Positions 43,537 through 54,608 of a stretch of 64,000 bases of DNA are shown in pieces. The DNA lies in the NCBI RefSeq assembly GCF_008014775.2, contig NZ_CP144914.1, positions 496,001-560,000 of the forward strand, written 5' to 3'. Source of the stretch: Alkalicoccus halolimnae. Its GTDB lineage: Bacteria; Bacillota; Bacilli; Bacillales; Salisediminibacteriaceae. The notes beneath the pieces were generated by a model. It did no database searches, was not told the origin of the DNA, and saw nothing but the letters and a program-made list of their open reading frames with translations. Each line of letters begins with the position of its first letter. The first letter of the stretch is position 1. A program made the position numbers and the translations under genes.

Positions 43537-44433
43537 TTATAAGACGTTCAAAAACAATCCGATGGACGCATAAATAATGACCGTAAAGTAAACGCCGAGC
43601 ATATGCACGAGGGAGAATAGAAACATCTTATTGGCCCATCTTTCAATATTCTCTTTCCGGGAGCCGAACAGACTGAGTCCGAGCCAGAGAAAACCTAAAA
43701 GCAGGGATACTAAAGTCAGCCCGAGGCTCAGCGGCAGAAATAAAAAGCTTGAGAGGATAAGTAAAACTAAATACACGTTCGTCTGCAGATACGTGCGCTC
43801 TGCCCCTTTAATCACCGGGAGCATCGGGATACCCGCCGCCGTGTAATCTTTCTGCTTGCGGATCGCTATTGCGTAAAAGTGCGGCATCTGCCAGATCACC
43901 ATAATTAAAAACAAAGCCCAGCATGCCGGGTGCCAGATGTCCGGAGCGACAGCGGCCCAGCCGATTAACGGAGGCATGGCGCCGGAAACACTGCCGACTT
44001 CCGTGTTCCAGATTGTATAGCGTTTTGTCCACATCGTATAAGGAACGATGTAGAAAACGATTCCTAACAACCCGAGAAACGAAGCGAGCGGAGAGGCGAA
44101 ATACAGCAGTACCAGTCCGAGCACTAATAAGAGAACTGCCGCGGCTAAGACTTTTTTAATAGTAATTGATCCTGTGACAGTCGGACGGATTTTCGTGCGG
44201 GCCATCAGGGCATCAATGTCACGGTCGTACAAGTTGTTGAACGCTCCGGCTGCTGCGATAACGGCTGCTGTGCCGGAAATGGCTAAAATGATATTCCAGA
44301 TGTTGTCGACAAAACTGTATTGGTACGTATATAAAGCGAGCATCAATCCCGCGATCATCGGAATTAAGTTGGATTTAATAATGCCGGTTTTCACGACCTG
44401 GGCCCATAAGGTCTTCTGTAATTGCTTTTCCAT
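43537..44433 (-). CDS. ctaB: Protoheme IX farnesyltransferase (heme O synthase)
   Basis: A membrane UbiA-type prenyltransferase attaching farnesyl to heme b to give heme o for terminal oxidases. The first aspartate-rich motif is FNNLYDRDIDALMARTKIRP TVTG; the second conserved loop is WKR-like YTMWTKRYTIWNTEVGSVSG AMPP. It has nine hydrophobic helices and 298 residues, the usual size. AGAGGTG lies 12 bases before ATG. No ctaA or cytochrome oxidase gene is adjacent, so this is a stand-alone copy. Confidence 0.95.
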   Translation of the reverse strand: MEKQLQKTLWAQVVKTGIIKSNLIPMIAGLMLALYTYQYSFVDNIWNIILAISGTAAVIAAAGAFNNLYDRDIDALMARTKIRPTVTGSITIKKVLAAAVLLLVLGLVLLYFASPLASFLGLLGIVFYIVPYTMWTKRYTIWNTEVGSVSGAMPPLIGWAAVAPDIWHPACWALFLIMVIWQMPHFYAIAIRKQKDYTAAGIPMLPVIKGAERTYLQTNVYLVLLILSSFLFLPLSLGLTLVSLLLGFLWLGLSLFGSRKENIERWANKMFLFSLVHMLGVYFTVIIYASIGLFLNVL

Positions 44434-44720
44434 ATTATTTTATAGCACCTCTTATACTCTTGAAGCTGATATAAACTGAACGAACCACAAAATTCATCAT
44501 ATCATCTTTTTGACTTATTCACATTGAAACAATCTGCAGCTATTTCCGTATTTAAAAAGGAATGGATAAATAACAGCTGGACTGCAGACTTACGATAGGC
44601 ATTCTGGAGCTGTTATAGTTATGCAGATATACACTTTATTTTCACTAATCGGGCAGTTTTTAAGCTCTGCAGTGATCGCTTTCATCCAGGCAGCCTCAGG
44701 TTTAAGAGGGAGGAGTTTTT

Positions 44721-45167
44721 ATTAAGGTAAAATATTTTATATTTAATTGTGTACTTGATGAGAAGATTTTAAATGGAATGATGGATGTACATAAGGGGAT
44801 CTTTGGCGAGACGGACAACTTTGCCTGCAAAATGAAACGAAAGCCTCGCTTAATGGTTATTATTGCGATGAGGGAAGCCAAGGTAATTGGATATAAGGCC
44901 GGTTATGAAATGGATAAAGATAAATTTTACAGCTGGTTAGGAGGAGTGGATGCCGTGTATCGAAATCGTGGTATCGCTTCCGCCTTAATGGAAAAGCAGC
45001 ACGAATATTTAAAACAAAGTGGATATCATATTGTACAGACAAAAACAAAGAATAAATGGCGGAACATGCTTCTATTAAATATAAAACATGGATTTGAGGC
45101 AGTTGAAACGTATTATAATGAGAGAGGAGTTCACAAAATAGTTCTTGAAAAGAAACTGGTCAATTGA
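44721..45167 (+). CDS. GNAT-family acetyltransferase, probable ATT start
   Basis: The CoA-binding region AVYRNRGIASALMEKQHEYL and the last strands NIKHGFEAVETYYNERG place it in GNAT. The first ATG (44778) has no ribosome site and would remove the first beta strand. In frame, ATT 44721 lies 5 bases after GAGGGAGGAG and gives KVKYFIFNCVLDEKILNGMM, a normal GNAT start; total 148 residues. I therefore propose ATT as initiator, as for infC. If untrue, the gene is N-terminally shortened to 129 residues. Substrate unknown. Confidence 0.7.
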   Translation: MKVKYFIFNCVLDEKILNGMMDVHKGIFGETDNFACKMKRKPRLMVIIAMREAKVIGYKAGYEMDKDKFYSWLGGVDAVYRNRGIASALMEKQHEYLKQSGYHIVQTKTKNKWRNMLLLNIKHGFEAVETYYNERGVHKIVLEKKLVN

Positions 45168-45264
45168 AGCAGTACCAGACCAGGAGCAGGAGGAGTGAAG
45201 GTATCCGCAAGAAGAAAAAAGCAGAAATCAAAACGAAGTGTCTTTTGGAAAAGGAGGGTTTTAC

Positions 45265-46131
45265 ATGCCATCTCTATACGGTACTTTCACGAAAGAAGGT
45301 CAAACTATAGAATACACAATCCATGGAGAGGGACCTGCTGTTCTGATGTTTCACGGGGGCCATTCCAGCTGCTATGAAGAATCAGGCTACGAGGCGCTGC
45401 TAGCCAGCGGGTTCTCGATTATCACACCGTCCCGGGCAGGCTACGGTAAAACGTCTGCCTCTATCGGACGTTCCCTGTCAGAAGCATGCAGGTTCTACGC
45501 CGCACTGCTCAGCCATCTTGAAATTGACGGTGCGCACGTTGTGGCTGCTTCTGCTGGAGGGCCGACTGGGATTACGTTTGCTTCAGAGTATCCGGAACTG
45601 GTTCGTTCGCTTACGCTGCAGTCCGCGGTGACGAAAGAATGGCTGAAGCCGGAAGACCAGACGTACAAAGCTGCGCGCATTTTATTTCATCCGAAAACAG
45701 AAAAGTACACATGGAAAATGATCAGTACGATAAGCACAGTTTTCCCGCGCTTTATGTTCAAACAGATGTTTTCCTCTTTCAGCTCGCTGTCTTACACAGA
45801 AGCGGGGAGCCGAATCGCAGACGGTGATCACCTGACACTTGCAGCGATGAACCGGCGCCAGCGTTCGGGGGAGGGGTTTCTGATTGATCTGGAGCAGACG
45901 AAAAAAATCACTCCGGAACAGCTCGAGGCCGTGTCGTGCCCGGTGCTCATTATGCACAGCCGTTTTGACAGCTCGGTTCCGGTTTCACACGCGCAGCACG
46001 CCGCAGAGAACATGCCGCAGGCGGATCTGCAGCTGCTGGACTCATGGGGGCATCTTATCTGGCTCGGCCATCTGGCGGAGGAGACCGACGAGAAATTGGC
46101 AGCCTTCTATAAGAATCTTAGAGAGATCTAA
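45265..46131 (+). CDS. Alpha/beta hydrolase
   Basis: A 288-residue cytoplasmic hydrolase. Oxyanion region: PAVLMFHGGHSSCYE. Nucleophile elbow: VVAASAGGPTGITFA (A-S-A-G-G instead of the usual G-x-S-x-G). Acid: HSRFDSSVPVSHAQH. Histidine: LLDSWGHLIWLGH. Serine is intact in ASAGG. The substrate cannot be told. ATG 45265 lies 6 bases after AAGGAGGG; an in-frame GTG at 45238 precedes that site and is rejected. Two terminators follow. Confidence 0.87.
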   Translation: MPSLYGTFTKEGQTIEYTIHGEGPAVLMFHGGHSSCYEESGYEALLASGFSIITPSRAGYGKTSASIGRSLSEACRFYAALLSHLEIDGAHVVAASAGGPTGITFASEYPELVRSLTLQSAVTKEWLKPEDQTYKAARILFHPKTEKYTWKMISTISTVFPRFMFKQMFSSFSSLSYTEAGSRIADGDHLTLAAMNRRQRSGEGFLIDLEQTKKITPEQLEAVSCPVLIMHSRFDSSVPVSHAQHAAENMPQADLQLLDSWGHLIWLGHLAEETDEKLAAFYKNLREI

Positions 46132-46218
46132 TTCGAGGAAATTTACTTCATTTAAAAAACTCGATAAAAGCAGGAAACGAAAAATAGACGGTAGCAGAGG
46201 AAATATTGCGGAAAAACA

Positions 46219-46270
46219 GAAAAAAGCACGAAGCAGCCCCGGGGGAACAGGGAGCTTCGTGCTTTTTGTG
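46219..46270 (+). terminator. Terminator after the hydrolase
   Basis: AAAAAGCACGAAGC pairs with GCTTCGTGCTTTTT across a 20-base loop. Confidence 0.85.
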
Positions 46271-46362
46271 CCTTTATTTCTTACAGCATCCAGATAAACG
46301 AAAAAGAGGGGTGGGGCTGCCCTATAAAGATATGGGCATGGCTTCGCCCGGACAAAAGCCTG

Positions 46363-46397
46363 TTAGTCAAATCCCGGTCTAACAGGCTTTTTAACAT
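46363..46397. terminator. Second, bidirectional terminator
   Basis: AAAGCCTGTTAG and CTAACAGGCTTTTT form a 12-bp stem with loop TCAAATCCCGGT. It can end leftward transcription of the sugar-binding protein gene. Confidence 0.85.
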
Positions 46398-46499
46398 CTT
46401 GTCCGGCTCGGCGCGTGCTTTCCAGGCTGTCTCGATATACCTTTTGAGACAGTCTCTCTATTCCATCCAGAAGACACAGAATAAAACATAATTGTCTGT

Positions 46500-47864
46500 T
46501 TATTCTTCCATTCTAGGTCTGATACTTTCTTCTGCCTGGTCCAGAGCTTCCTGAGGAGACTGTGTCTCTTCCCGGATCACATTAAACATCACGTTCGTAT
46601 CGATTTCATCTAGAACATCCGGAGTGTTAGGGGTAATATTTACTCCCTCAACCTCCTCTCTGATGTCCAGAAGAAGATCAAAGATATCATCATTAAAGTA
46701 CTCGTAGAATTCGCTGTCGGCCTGGATTTCTTCTGTATCCCAAACGTCCCAACGAGGAGGATCGAAGCCAAGCTGAGTCCAGAGGTTAATATTTCCTTCT
46801 TCCGACATTTTGGCGAAGTAGAGGAAGTCTTTTGCCAGATCGACATTTTCGGACTGGCTCGTTACTGACGTTCCTGTACCGCCCATACCTACTGTCCGGG
46901 CATCGGATTCCTCAAATACAGGCATCGGACGAATTTCCATCTTTCCTTCCAGGTCAGGCATTTCAGCCAGGAAGTTGGACATATAAAACAGTGGCATGAT
47001 CGTGGAGGCAGCGCCGCCGCCGTTCATGAATCCATAGAATTCTTCCGAGTGGTTTTCTTCACCGGGAGTAATTTCCGCGATTTCGTGCTCATTCACTAAG
47101 TCGGATACAAACTGCAGTGTTTCGACGTTTGTTTCATTTGCTAACGTCAGTTCACCTTCATCATTAAAGAAATCGGAACCACGCTGTGCAACAAAAGGCC
47201 AAATTCCATACCAGTTAGTGGAGATGGTCGTCATCGGCACTTCCGTATTTTCAACAACCTGTTCCCCGGCTTCAACATAATCATCCCACGTCTCTATTGT
47301 GTCGATATCGACGCCGGCTTCATCCATAATATCCATATTGTAGTACACGACAGTAGCACCTAAGTGTGTAGGCGCTCCATAGTAGGTATCTCCGTCTGCA
47401 TAAATGTCCAGGCGCTCTGTAATGAATTGATCAAGTTCTCCTTCAATCAAATCATTCAATGGTTCCAGCTGTACATCTCCCTGAAGGAAGTTAGGAAATC
47501 TGGCAATTTCAATATCTACGAGATCCGGTGCTTCGGAGCCTGACTGCAGGGCAAGCAGCAGGTTGTTATGCATTTGATCGAACGGATATACTTCAGCCGT
47601 TAACTGAATTGGATTATCCGGGTTTTCATCATTCCATCTTATGGCAGCGTCCTCAAAAAATTCAGCATGTGTTTCTGCAAAAGTCCAGAAACTGAGTTCC
47701 TCTGCTCCTTCAATATCATCGCCGACCACAACTGATTCTTCAGCTTCACCATTTCCTGCGTCAGCTTCACTATCATTACCGGAATTTTCTCCTCCATTAC
47801 TGCCGCAGGCTGCTAAAACCAGCGAAGTGCCCCCCAGCACGGTCAATAAATATTTTTTCTTCAT
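46500..47864 (-). CDS. ABC transporter sugar-binding lipoprotein
   Basis: A cluster-1 (MalE-like) extracellular solute-binding protein of 454 residues. Lipobox LVLAAC with lipid-modified C20, then a flexible acidic Gly/Asn/Glu linker, then the binding fold (LSFWTFAETHAEFFEDAAIR at the start). It is the receptor for the two permeases divergent at 48472 and 49395; by context an arabinose-oligosaccharide binder like AraN. The mature chain is strongly acidic, a halophile trait. AGGGAGGA lies before ATG. A cre box lies 29-42 bases upstream of the start. No cognate ATPase is nearby, so a shared MsmX-type ATPase is expected. Confidence 0.92.
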   Translation of the reverse strand: MKKKYLLTVLGGTSLVLAACGSNGGENSGNDSEADAGNGEAEESVVVGDDIEGAEELSFWTFAETHAEFFEDAAIRWNDENPDNPIQLTAEVYPFDQMHNNLLLALQSGSEAPDLVDIEIARFPNFLQGDVQLEPLNDLIEGELDQFITERLDIYADGDTYYGAPTHLGATVVYYNMDIMDEAGVDIDTIETWDDYVEAGEQVVENTEVPMTTISTNWYGIWPFVAQRGSDFFNDEGELTLANETNVETLQFVSDLVNEHEIAEITPGEENHSEEFYGFMNGGGAASTIMPLFYMSNFLAEMPDLEGKMEIRPMPVFEESDARTVGMGGTGTSVTSQSENVDLAKDFLYFAKMSEEGNINLWTQLGFDPPRWDVWDTEEIQADSEFYEYFNDDIFDLLLDIREEVEGVNITPNTPDVLDEIDTNVMFNVIREETQSPQEALDQAEESIRPRMEE

Positions 47865-48471
47865 TGATATTCCTCCCTCTTTAAAATAAATATGTCAACG
47901 CTTACATAAATAAGCGATAACTTCATGAAAAAAATAAATCAGCGGAAACGGGTAATGAATACAGCCTTGGATGATAAAAAAAGATTGGAGATAATTTATT
48001 GAATGAATTAAGTTATATGCATTATAATAAATTATTAATACGTACAAGTCAATAAAATTTACTGATTTCTCTGAAAGGAAACAGAATATCGCAGACGTAT
48101 TCTATAGTGAAATGAAACAGCGTCAAGTCTCCGCGGACATGTTTATATTGGACGCCAAGTTTTAAAATCTGTCTGGAATGCTGCTGCAAGTAGGGAAGGC
48201 AGGTTAAATGAAAACGAACTTGCGGATAAGTGCAAAATAATTTATAATTTAAAACTAAATATACGTACAAGTTTTTATGCAAAAAACTATTTTATGTGTA
48301 TGTTGTATTTTTCGTTTTTCTTTGGTTATATGAAAGAGGCAGATAGTGAATTAGCTGGTCTAAGTTTATTCATTAAATTATACGCTCCGGAGGTGAGGAT
48401 CTCACAGTTTGATCACAGACGACTTGGTTCTGAGTATTTATAATTTTAAAGTATAGAAGGAGGTTTTCGAT
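47865..48471. promoter_or_regulatory. Divergent control region of the arabinoside regulon
   Basis: Cre box TGTCAACGCTTACA at 47893-47906 matches 13 of 14 consensus positions. Two AraR-like boxes share ATACGTACAAGT: 48034-48049 (13 of 16 to ATTTGTACGTACAAAT) and 48257-48272 (12 of 16). Their centres are 223 bp apart, close to 21 helical turns, which suits looping by AraR. No araR gene is in the window. Confidence 0.75.
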
Positions 48472-49395
48472 ATGGAAAAGGCAGTGGAAGGCACGAAAAC
48501 AAAAAAACGGCGGTCTTCTATTCTTTACTCGAAAAAGGCGGCCCCGTACATCTTTGTGTCGCCGTTTATCATTTCATTTCTATTACTGTCACTTTATCCG
48601 TTCATCAGTGCCATCAATATGAGTTTTCAGAGTGTGCTTCCAGGTCAGACTGAATATATAGGGCTCTCAAATTTTGAAAGGGTTTTCAATCCGGTGTTTT
48701 TTACGGCACTTCAGAACACTACCGTTTATGTAATATGGACAGTCATCATTTTGACCATCATACCGATGATTTTTGCAGTCTTTCTGAATTCCCGGCTGAT
48801 CCGCTTTACGAACTTTTTCAGGGCTGCTATCTTTATTCCGGCTTTGACCTCTGTCATTGTAGCCGGTACTATTTTCAGGATGATTTTTGGAGAATCCGAT
48901 GCAGCTTTTGCAAACCAGGTCGTCCAGCTCTTAGGATTTGATGCTGTAGAATGGCGCTACGGAGCTGGAACAGCAATGTTTCTCATGGTAGCACTTGCAT
49001 CCTGGAGATGGATGGGGGTAAACGTCCTTTACTACCTTGCTGCCCTTCAGAATGTCAGTAAAGATTTATATGAGGCGGCAGATATCGATGGCGCCAATAT
49101 CTGGCAGAAGTTCAGAAATGTGACCTTTCCTGCGATTAAGCCTATTTTTATCTTTTTATCAACTATTACCACGATTAATGGTTTTCGGATGTTTGAGGAA
49201 AGCTTTGTATTTTTCGAAACCTCTTCTCCCGGTAATATAGGTCTGACCATTGTTGGTTATATTTATGAGGAAGGGATCCAGCGCAACGACATGGGCTTTG
49301 GAGCAGCGATCGGGATTGTCCTTCTTGCAATTATTTTTGTGGTAAGTATCGTGCAGCTTTATCTTACTGGAGCCTTTAAAAAGGAGGATGAGTGA
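48472..49395 (+). CDS. araP: ABC sugar transporter permease, MalF/AraP type
   Basis: A 307-residue inner-membrane permease with six hydrophobic segments. The EAA loop reads YEAADIDGANIWQKFRNVTF P, the ATPase contact. The start (RRSSILYSKKAAPYIFVSPF) is typical of the CUT1 AraP/MsmE-operon type. AGAAGGAGG precedes ATG. Its stop overlaps the start of the second permease (TGATG). Gene symbol follows B. subtilis araP by context. Confidence 0.9.
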   Translation: MEKAVEGTKTKKRRSSILYSKKAAPYIFVSPFIISFLLLSLYPFISAINMSFQSVLPGQTEYIGLSNFERVFNPVFFTALQNTTVYVIWTVIILTIIPMIFAVFLNSRLIRFTNFFRAAIFIPALTSVIVAGTIFRMIFGESDAAFANQVVQLLGFDAVEWRYGAGTAMFLMVALASWRWMGVNVLYYLAALQNVSKDLYEAADIDGANIWQKFRNVTFPAIKPIFIFLSTITTINGFRMFEESFVFFETSSPGNIGLTIVGYIYEEGIQRNDMGFGAAIGIVLLAIIFVVSIVQLYLTGAFKKEDE

Positions 49396-50249
49396 TGAAG
49401 GAGTCAAATCTTACGTCCAAAGAAAAAGCGGTCAGTGCCGGATTAATAGTCATGTTCAGTATCATATCTCTCATTGCACTTTTTCCGGTTATATCACTTG
49501 TAGTAGCCTCCTTAAGTCCTGCAACTGACTTAATGAGGTTTGGGTTGACAGCAGAACTGTTCTTCACCAATTTTGATATCGAGAATTTCCAGACGCTTTT
49601 CAGTGCTGAAGCGGGATCGTATTGGAGATGGTACGGCAATAGTTTGATTGTGTCTGGTGTTTTGATAGTTTTATCCTTGTTTTTTTCCTCGATGGTCGGG
49701 TACGCCCTTGCTTTATATGAGTTTAAGGGGAAGCGGATTATCTTTGTCCTTGTACTGCTTATTTTAATGATTCCATTTGAGATTCTAATGCTTCCTCTTT
49801 ATACGATGATGATAAATCTGAGGCTGGTGGATTCCTATTTCGGCGTGATGCTTCCATTGATTGTAGCACCAATCGGTGTTTTCTTCTTTCGGCAGTACTG
49901 CCTTGGTCTTCCTAAAGAACTGATGGAATCGGGGAGAGTGGACGGATGTACAGAGTTCGGTATTTTTGCGCGGATTATGGCACCGTTAATGCTCCCTTCG
50001 TTTGCTGCAATGGCTATACTGATGGGACTGATGAGCTGGAATAACTTTCTCTGGCCGCTCGTTGTCCTGCGTTCAAGTGACATGTTTACGCTGCCTGTAG
50101 GGCTGGCTACTCTGCTTACCCCTTACGGCAACAATTATGAATTACTGTTTTCCGGGTCTGTAATGGCGATCATTCCCATCATTATTTTGTTCCTTTTCTT
50201 TCAGCGTTTCTTCATCGCCGGCCTTACATCCGGTGGAGTTAAGGGATAA
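49395..50249 (+). CDS. araQ: ABC sugar transporter permease, MalG/AraQ type
   Basis: The second CUT1 permease, 284 residues with six helices. EAA loop: MESGRVDGCTEFGIFARIM APL. ATG 49395 overlaps the preceding stop by one base (TGATG) and lies 7 bases after AGGAGG; GTG 49392 is one codon earlier. It works with AraP and the lipoprotein encoded at 46500. No ATPase gene is in the cluster. Confidence 0.9.
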   Translation: MKESNLTSKEKAVSAGLIVMFSIISLIALFPVISLVVASLSPATDLMRFGLTAELFFTNFDIENFQTLFSAEAGSYWRWYGNSLIVSGVLIVLSLFFSSMVGYALALYEFKGKRIIFVLVLLILMIPFEILMLPLYTMMINLRLVDSYFGVMLPLIVAPIGVFFFRQYCLGLPKELMESGRVDGCTEFGIFARIMAPLMLPSFAAMAILMGLMSWNNFLWPLVVLRSSDMFTLPVGLATLLTPYGNNYELLFSGSVMAIIPIIILFLFFQRFFIAGLTSGGVKG

Positions 50250-50276
50250 GACGTATTTGAGAAGGAGGTTTTAATA

Positions 50277-50888
50277 TTGACTGCAAAGGTGGAGGAAGCC
50301 CTACGGTTTATTAGTAAGTTTGCGTTGTTAAACGTTGTCTGGATTGGATTCAGTGTTGCAGGACTCGTCGTGTTCGGTCTTTTCCCGGCAACGTACGCCC
50401 TCTTTGTTACTGCCCGCCAGTGGGTCCGCAGCGGAAACGAAGTGCCGGTAGTGAAACCGTTCCTTACAATTTATAAAGCGAATTTCATCCGGTCCAACGT
50501 CTGCGGATGGCTGCTGCTCAGTGCAGGCGCCCTGCTGTATATGAATTATCAGGTGATCAGTCAGTCTGAGGGTGCCGTGCCGTTTCCGGTTGTCGTTGCA
50601 TTTCTTTTCGTCGTCAGCCTCTACCTGCTCGTACTGGTTACCGTAGTGCCGGTCTCCGTGCACTTTCAGGAGCAGGGAGTAATGCAGACGCTGGCCAGCA
50701 CGTTACGGTTTATCTTCGGACGGCTGCACATCGCTCTATTGTTTGGAGTTATTCTGTGGGGAGGCATCTATTTGTCTCTTGCCTTTCCTGCCGTCATTGT
50801 CTTTTTCTCAGGAAGTGTTCTGGCCTATATGTTGATGTGGTTTTTCGATCGTTCTATGGAAAAAATACAAGTGCAGCAGCACGCTTAA
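50277..50888 (+). CDS. DUF624 (YesL-like) membrane protein
   Basis: A 203-residue membrane protein with four to five hydrophobic helices. LLNVVWIGFSVAGLVVFGLF PATYAL and FIRSNVCGWLLL match DUF624/YesL, a family that nearly always sits in carbohydrate ABC clusters of Bacillus (as yesL in the rhamnogalacturonan locus). Molecular role unknown. The start is TTG 50277, 8 bases after AAGGAGG. It lies between the permeases and the arabinofuranosidase in one operon. Confidence 0.87.
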   Translation: MTAKVEEALRFISKFALLNVVWIGFSVAGLVVFGLFPATYALFVTARQWVRSGNEVPVVKPFLTIYKANFIRSNVCGWLLLSAGALLYMNYQVISQSEGAVPFPVVVAFLFVVSLYLLVLVTVVPVSVHFQEQGVMQTLASTLRFIFGRLHIALLFGVILWGGIYLSLAFPAVIVFFSGSVLAYMLMWFFDRSMEKIQVQQHA

Positions 50889-52415
<1,527 letters not shown>

Positions 52416-52506
52416 AAATATGCCGGACAGCGGCTCATGGGTGCAGAATGCTGATAGGATAGAGGCATTCTGAATGGCTCAAAATCGTTAAATTAGGAGT
52501 GATTTT

Positions 52507-54096
52507 TTGAAGAATTCTATTCGGAATCCGGTTCTTCCCGGCTTTAATGCAGATCCATCCATCCTCAGGACAGGAGAGGACTATTATATTGCAGTATCCA
52601 CTTTCGAATGGTTTCCGGGCGTCCGGATTTACCATTCCCGGGATTTGAAAAACTGGGCCTTTGCGGCAAGTCCATTAACAAGGACAACACAGCTCGACAT
52701 GAAAGGAAACATGAATTCCGGAGGGGTGTGGGCACCGGATTTGAGCTTTGACGATGGGAAATATTACTTAATATATACCGATGTAAAACAGTGGCACGGC
52801 GCATATAAAGATGCACATAATTACCTTGTCACAGCTGACTCCATAGAAGGCCCTTGGTCTGACCCTGTCTACCTGAACAGCAGCGGGTTTGATCCCTCTT
52901 TGTTTCATGACGACGATGGAAGCAAGTGGCTTGTGAATATGATTTGGGATTACAGGTCCGACAGAAATTCCTTCGCGGGAATCGTACTGCAGGAGCTGGA
53001 CAAAGAAACAGGCAGATTGAAAGGACAGGCCAAGACCATTTATACCGGGACAGATATCAAATTGACGGAAGGCCCGCACGTATACAAAAAAGATGGATGG
53101 TATTACCTGCTGGTCGCAGAGGGCGGCACCCGTTATGACCACGCAGAAACGGTGGCACGCTCCAGAAATCTTGATGGTCCATATGAAACAGACCCTGACT
53201 ACCCGCTGTTAACTTCACGGGGTAACGAAGAACTTCCTCTGCAGAAAGCGGGGCATGCCAGTCTTGTAGAGACGCAGAATGGAGAATGGTATTTAGCCCA
53301 CCTCTGCGGTCGTCCACTCAAAGATAAATACTGTACACTCGGAAGAGAGACAGCGCTCCAGAAAGTTGTCTGGACAGAAGATGGATGGCCGAGACTCGCG
53401 CAGGGAGGGCATTTCCCTGATGAATTTATTGAAGGGCCGGATCTGCCGGAAGTACCCATTCCTTCCGAGCCTGTTAGGGACAGCTTCGATGAAGGAACGC
53501 TCCGTGGGGTCTGGAATTCCCTTCGTGTTCCGCCGGACGAATCATGGTGCAGTCTTAATGCGCGGAAAGGTTCGCTTCGATTATATGGTCGTGAATCGCT
53601 ATCCTCCGTCCATCAACAGTCACTGATTGCACGGAGGCAGACAGCATTTACATGCCGTTTCAATACGGAATTAACATTCTTCCCTTCGTCATTCCAGCAG
53701 AAGGCAGGGCTGGTGGTGTATTATGACACCGAAGATCACGTGTATCTCCATGTGACATATCATGAGGAAAAAGGAAGGGTGCTCCAGATCATTCGAACGA
53801 TTCAGGGACAGTATGAAGAGGTGCTGCTTCCACCTCAGCGTATTCCTGCCGAAGGCCCGATTGAACTAAGCGGGAAAATAGAAAAGAATCTTCTCCGGTT
53901 TTTCTATAAACACCAGAATTCGGCTGACTGGACTCCAATAGGGAACTGGATGGATACGACACATATGTCGGATGACTCTGCTGAAGATGTACGTTTCACA
54001 GGAACTTTCGTTGGAATGGCCTGCCAGGATTACAACGGAGAAAGTCTGCCTGCCGATTTTAATTATTTTGAATATGAAACGTTTGAAGAGAAATAG
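52507..54096 (+). CDS. GH43 beta-xylosidase / alpha-L-arabinofuranosidase
   Basis: A five-bladed GH43 propeller followed by a beta-sandwich, 529 residues in all. The base aspartate is D16 in PVLPGFNADPSILR; FDPSLFHDDDGSKWLVNM holds the central aspartate; KLTEGPHVYKKDGWYYLL has the acid glutamate. From about 325 the C-terminal domain typical of XynB/GH43 subfamilies follows. No signal peptide. It cleaves xylosyl or arabinosyl ends inside the cell. The start is TTG 52507 preceded by TAGGAGTG. Last gene of the operon. Confidence 0.93.
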   Translation: MKNSIRNPVLPGFNADPSILRTGEDYYIAVSTFEWFPGVRIYHSRDLKNWAFAASPLTRTTQLDMKGNMNSGGVWAPDLSFDDGKYYLIYTDVKQWHGAYKDAHNYLVTADSIEGPWSDPVYLNSSGFDPSLFHDDDGSKWLVNMIWDYRSDRNSFAGIVLQELDKETGRLKGQAKTIYTGTDIKLTEGPHVYKKDGWYYLLVAEGGTRYDHAETVARSRNLDGPYETDPDYPLLTSRGNEELPLQKAGHASLVETQNGEWYLAHLCGRPLKDKYCTLGRETALQKVVWTEDGWPRLAQGGHFPDEFIEGPDLPEVPIPSEPVRDSFDEGTLRGVWNSLRVPPDESWCSLNARKGSLRLYGRESLSSVHQQSLIARRQTAFTCRFNTELTFFPSSFQQKAGLVVYYDTEDHVYLHVTYHEEKGRVLQIIRTIQGQYEEVLLPPQRIPAEGPIELSGKIEKNLLRFFYKHQNSADWTPIGNWMDTTHMSDDSAEDVRFTGTFVGMACQDYNGESLPADFNYFEYETFEEK

Positions 54097-54381
54097 ATGG
54101 CACCAGTGAAAAGAGTATTTTTGATATTGAATCAATTTCATAAGCCGCTGTAAGAAAGGGATTTCCGAACATGGGGAATGATTTCCACTTCAGACAGACG
54201 CTTTCCGCGGGGCTCGTCTTCATTCCGCCGGAGCTGACGTCTGCTGTTTCAATCATCCGATTTTATATACGAATATTCAAACTATAAATTGATAAAACGT
54301 TTGTTAGAATAACTTGAAAAGTATATTATGAAATTGATTCATTTTATTAATGGGGAAAAGCTTTAGAGAATTTTTGCGTAT
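54097..54381. other. Gene-free stretch after the GH43 gene
   Basis: At 54188-54240, CAGACAGACGCTTTCCGCGG and CATTCCGCCGGAGCTGACG are a short scrap of the same dispersed-repeat style. Nothing else is seen. Confidence 0.35.
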
Positions 54382-54415
54382 AAAAAAGGCTTCAGGAAAA
54401 TCCTGAAGCCTTTTT
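54382..54415 (+). terminator. Terminator, first of two identical hairpins
   Basis: AAAAAAGGCTTCAGGA, loop AAA, TCCTGAAGCCTTTTT. It is 285 bases after the GH43 stop. An exact copy of the 23-base hairpin core lies at 54841-54871. Confidence 0.85.
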
Positions 54416-54465
54416 AAGCTGTTTATAAAGTGTATTTTTATAGGTATACAGTTCGCTGCTTCCGC

Positions 54466-54594
54466 CTTCCGGGGGGACGCTTTCCGGGCGGGCCGGCCTC
54501 AGCTAATTTCTTCCGCCTGCATGTTGGAAGAAATGGATCTTCAGCTCGTCCTTGATCGCCTCGGAGTCGCCCCCCTGCGGCTGCAGCAGAGAGA
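54466..54594 (-). repeat. Dispersed repeat, family B copy 4
   Basis: Inverted copy: GGACGCTTTCCGGGCGGGCC, GGCCTCAGCTAATTTCTTCC, GGAAGAAATGGATCTTCAGC, TCGTCCTTGATCGCCTCGGA, GTCGCCCC. Arms ATTTCTTCC (54506-54514) and GGAAGAAAT (54526-54534) pair perfectly. Confidence 0.85.
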
Positions 54595-54608
54595 TAAAAA
54601 GAAGTTCT

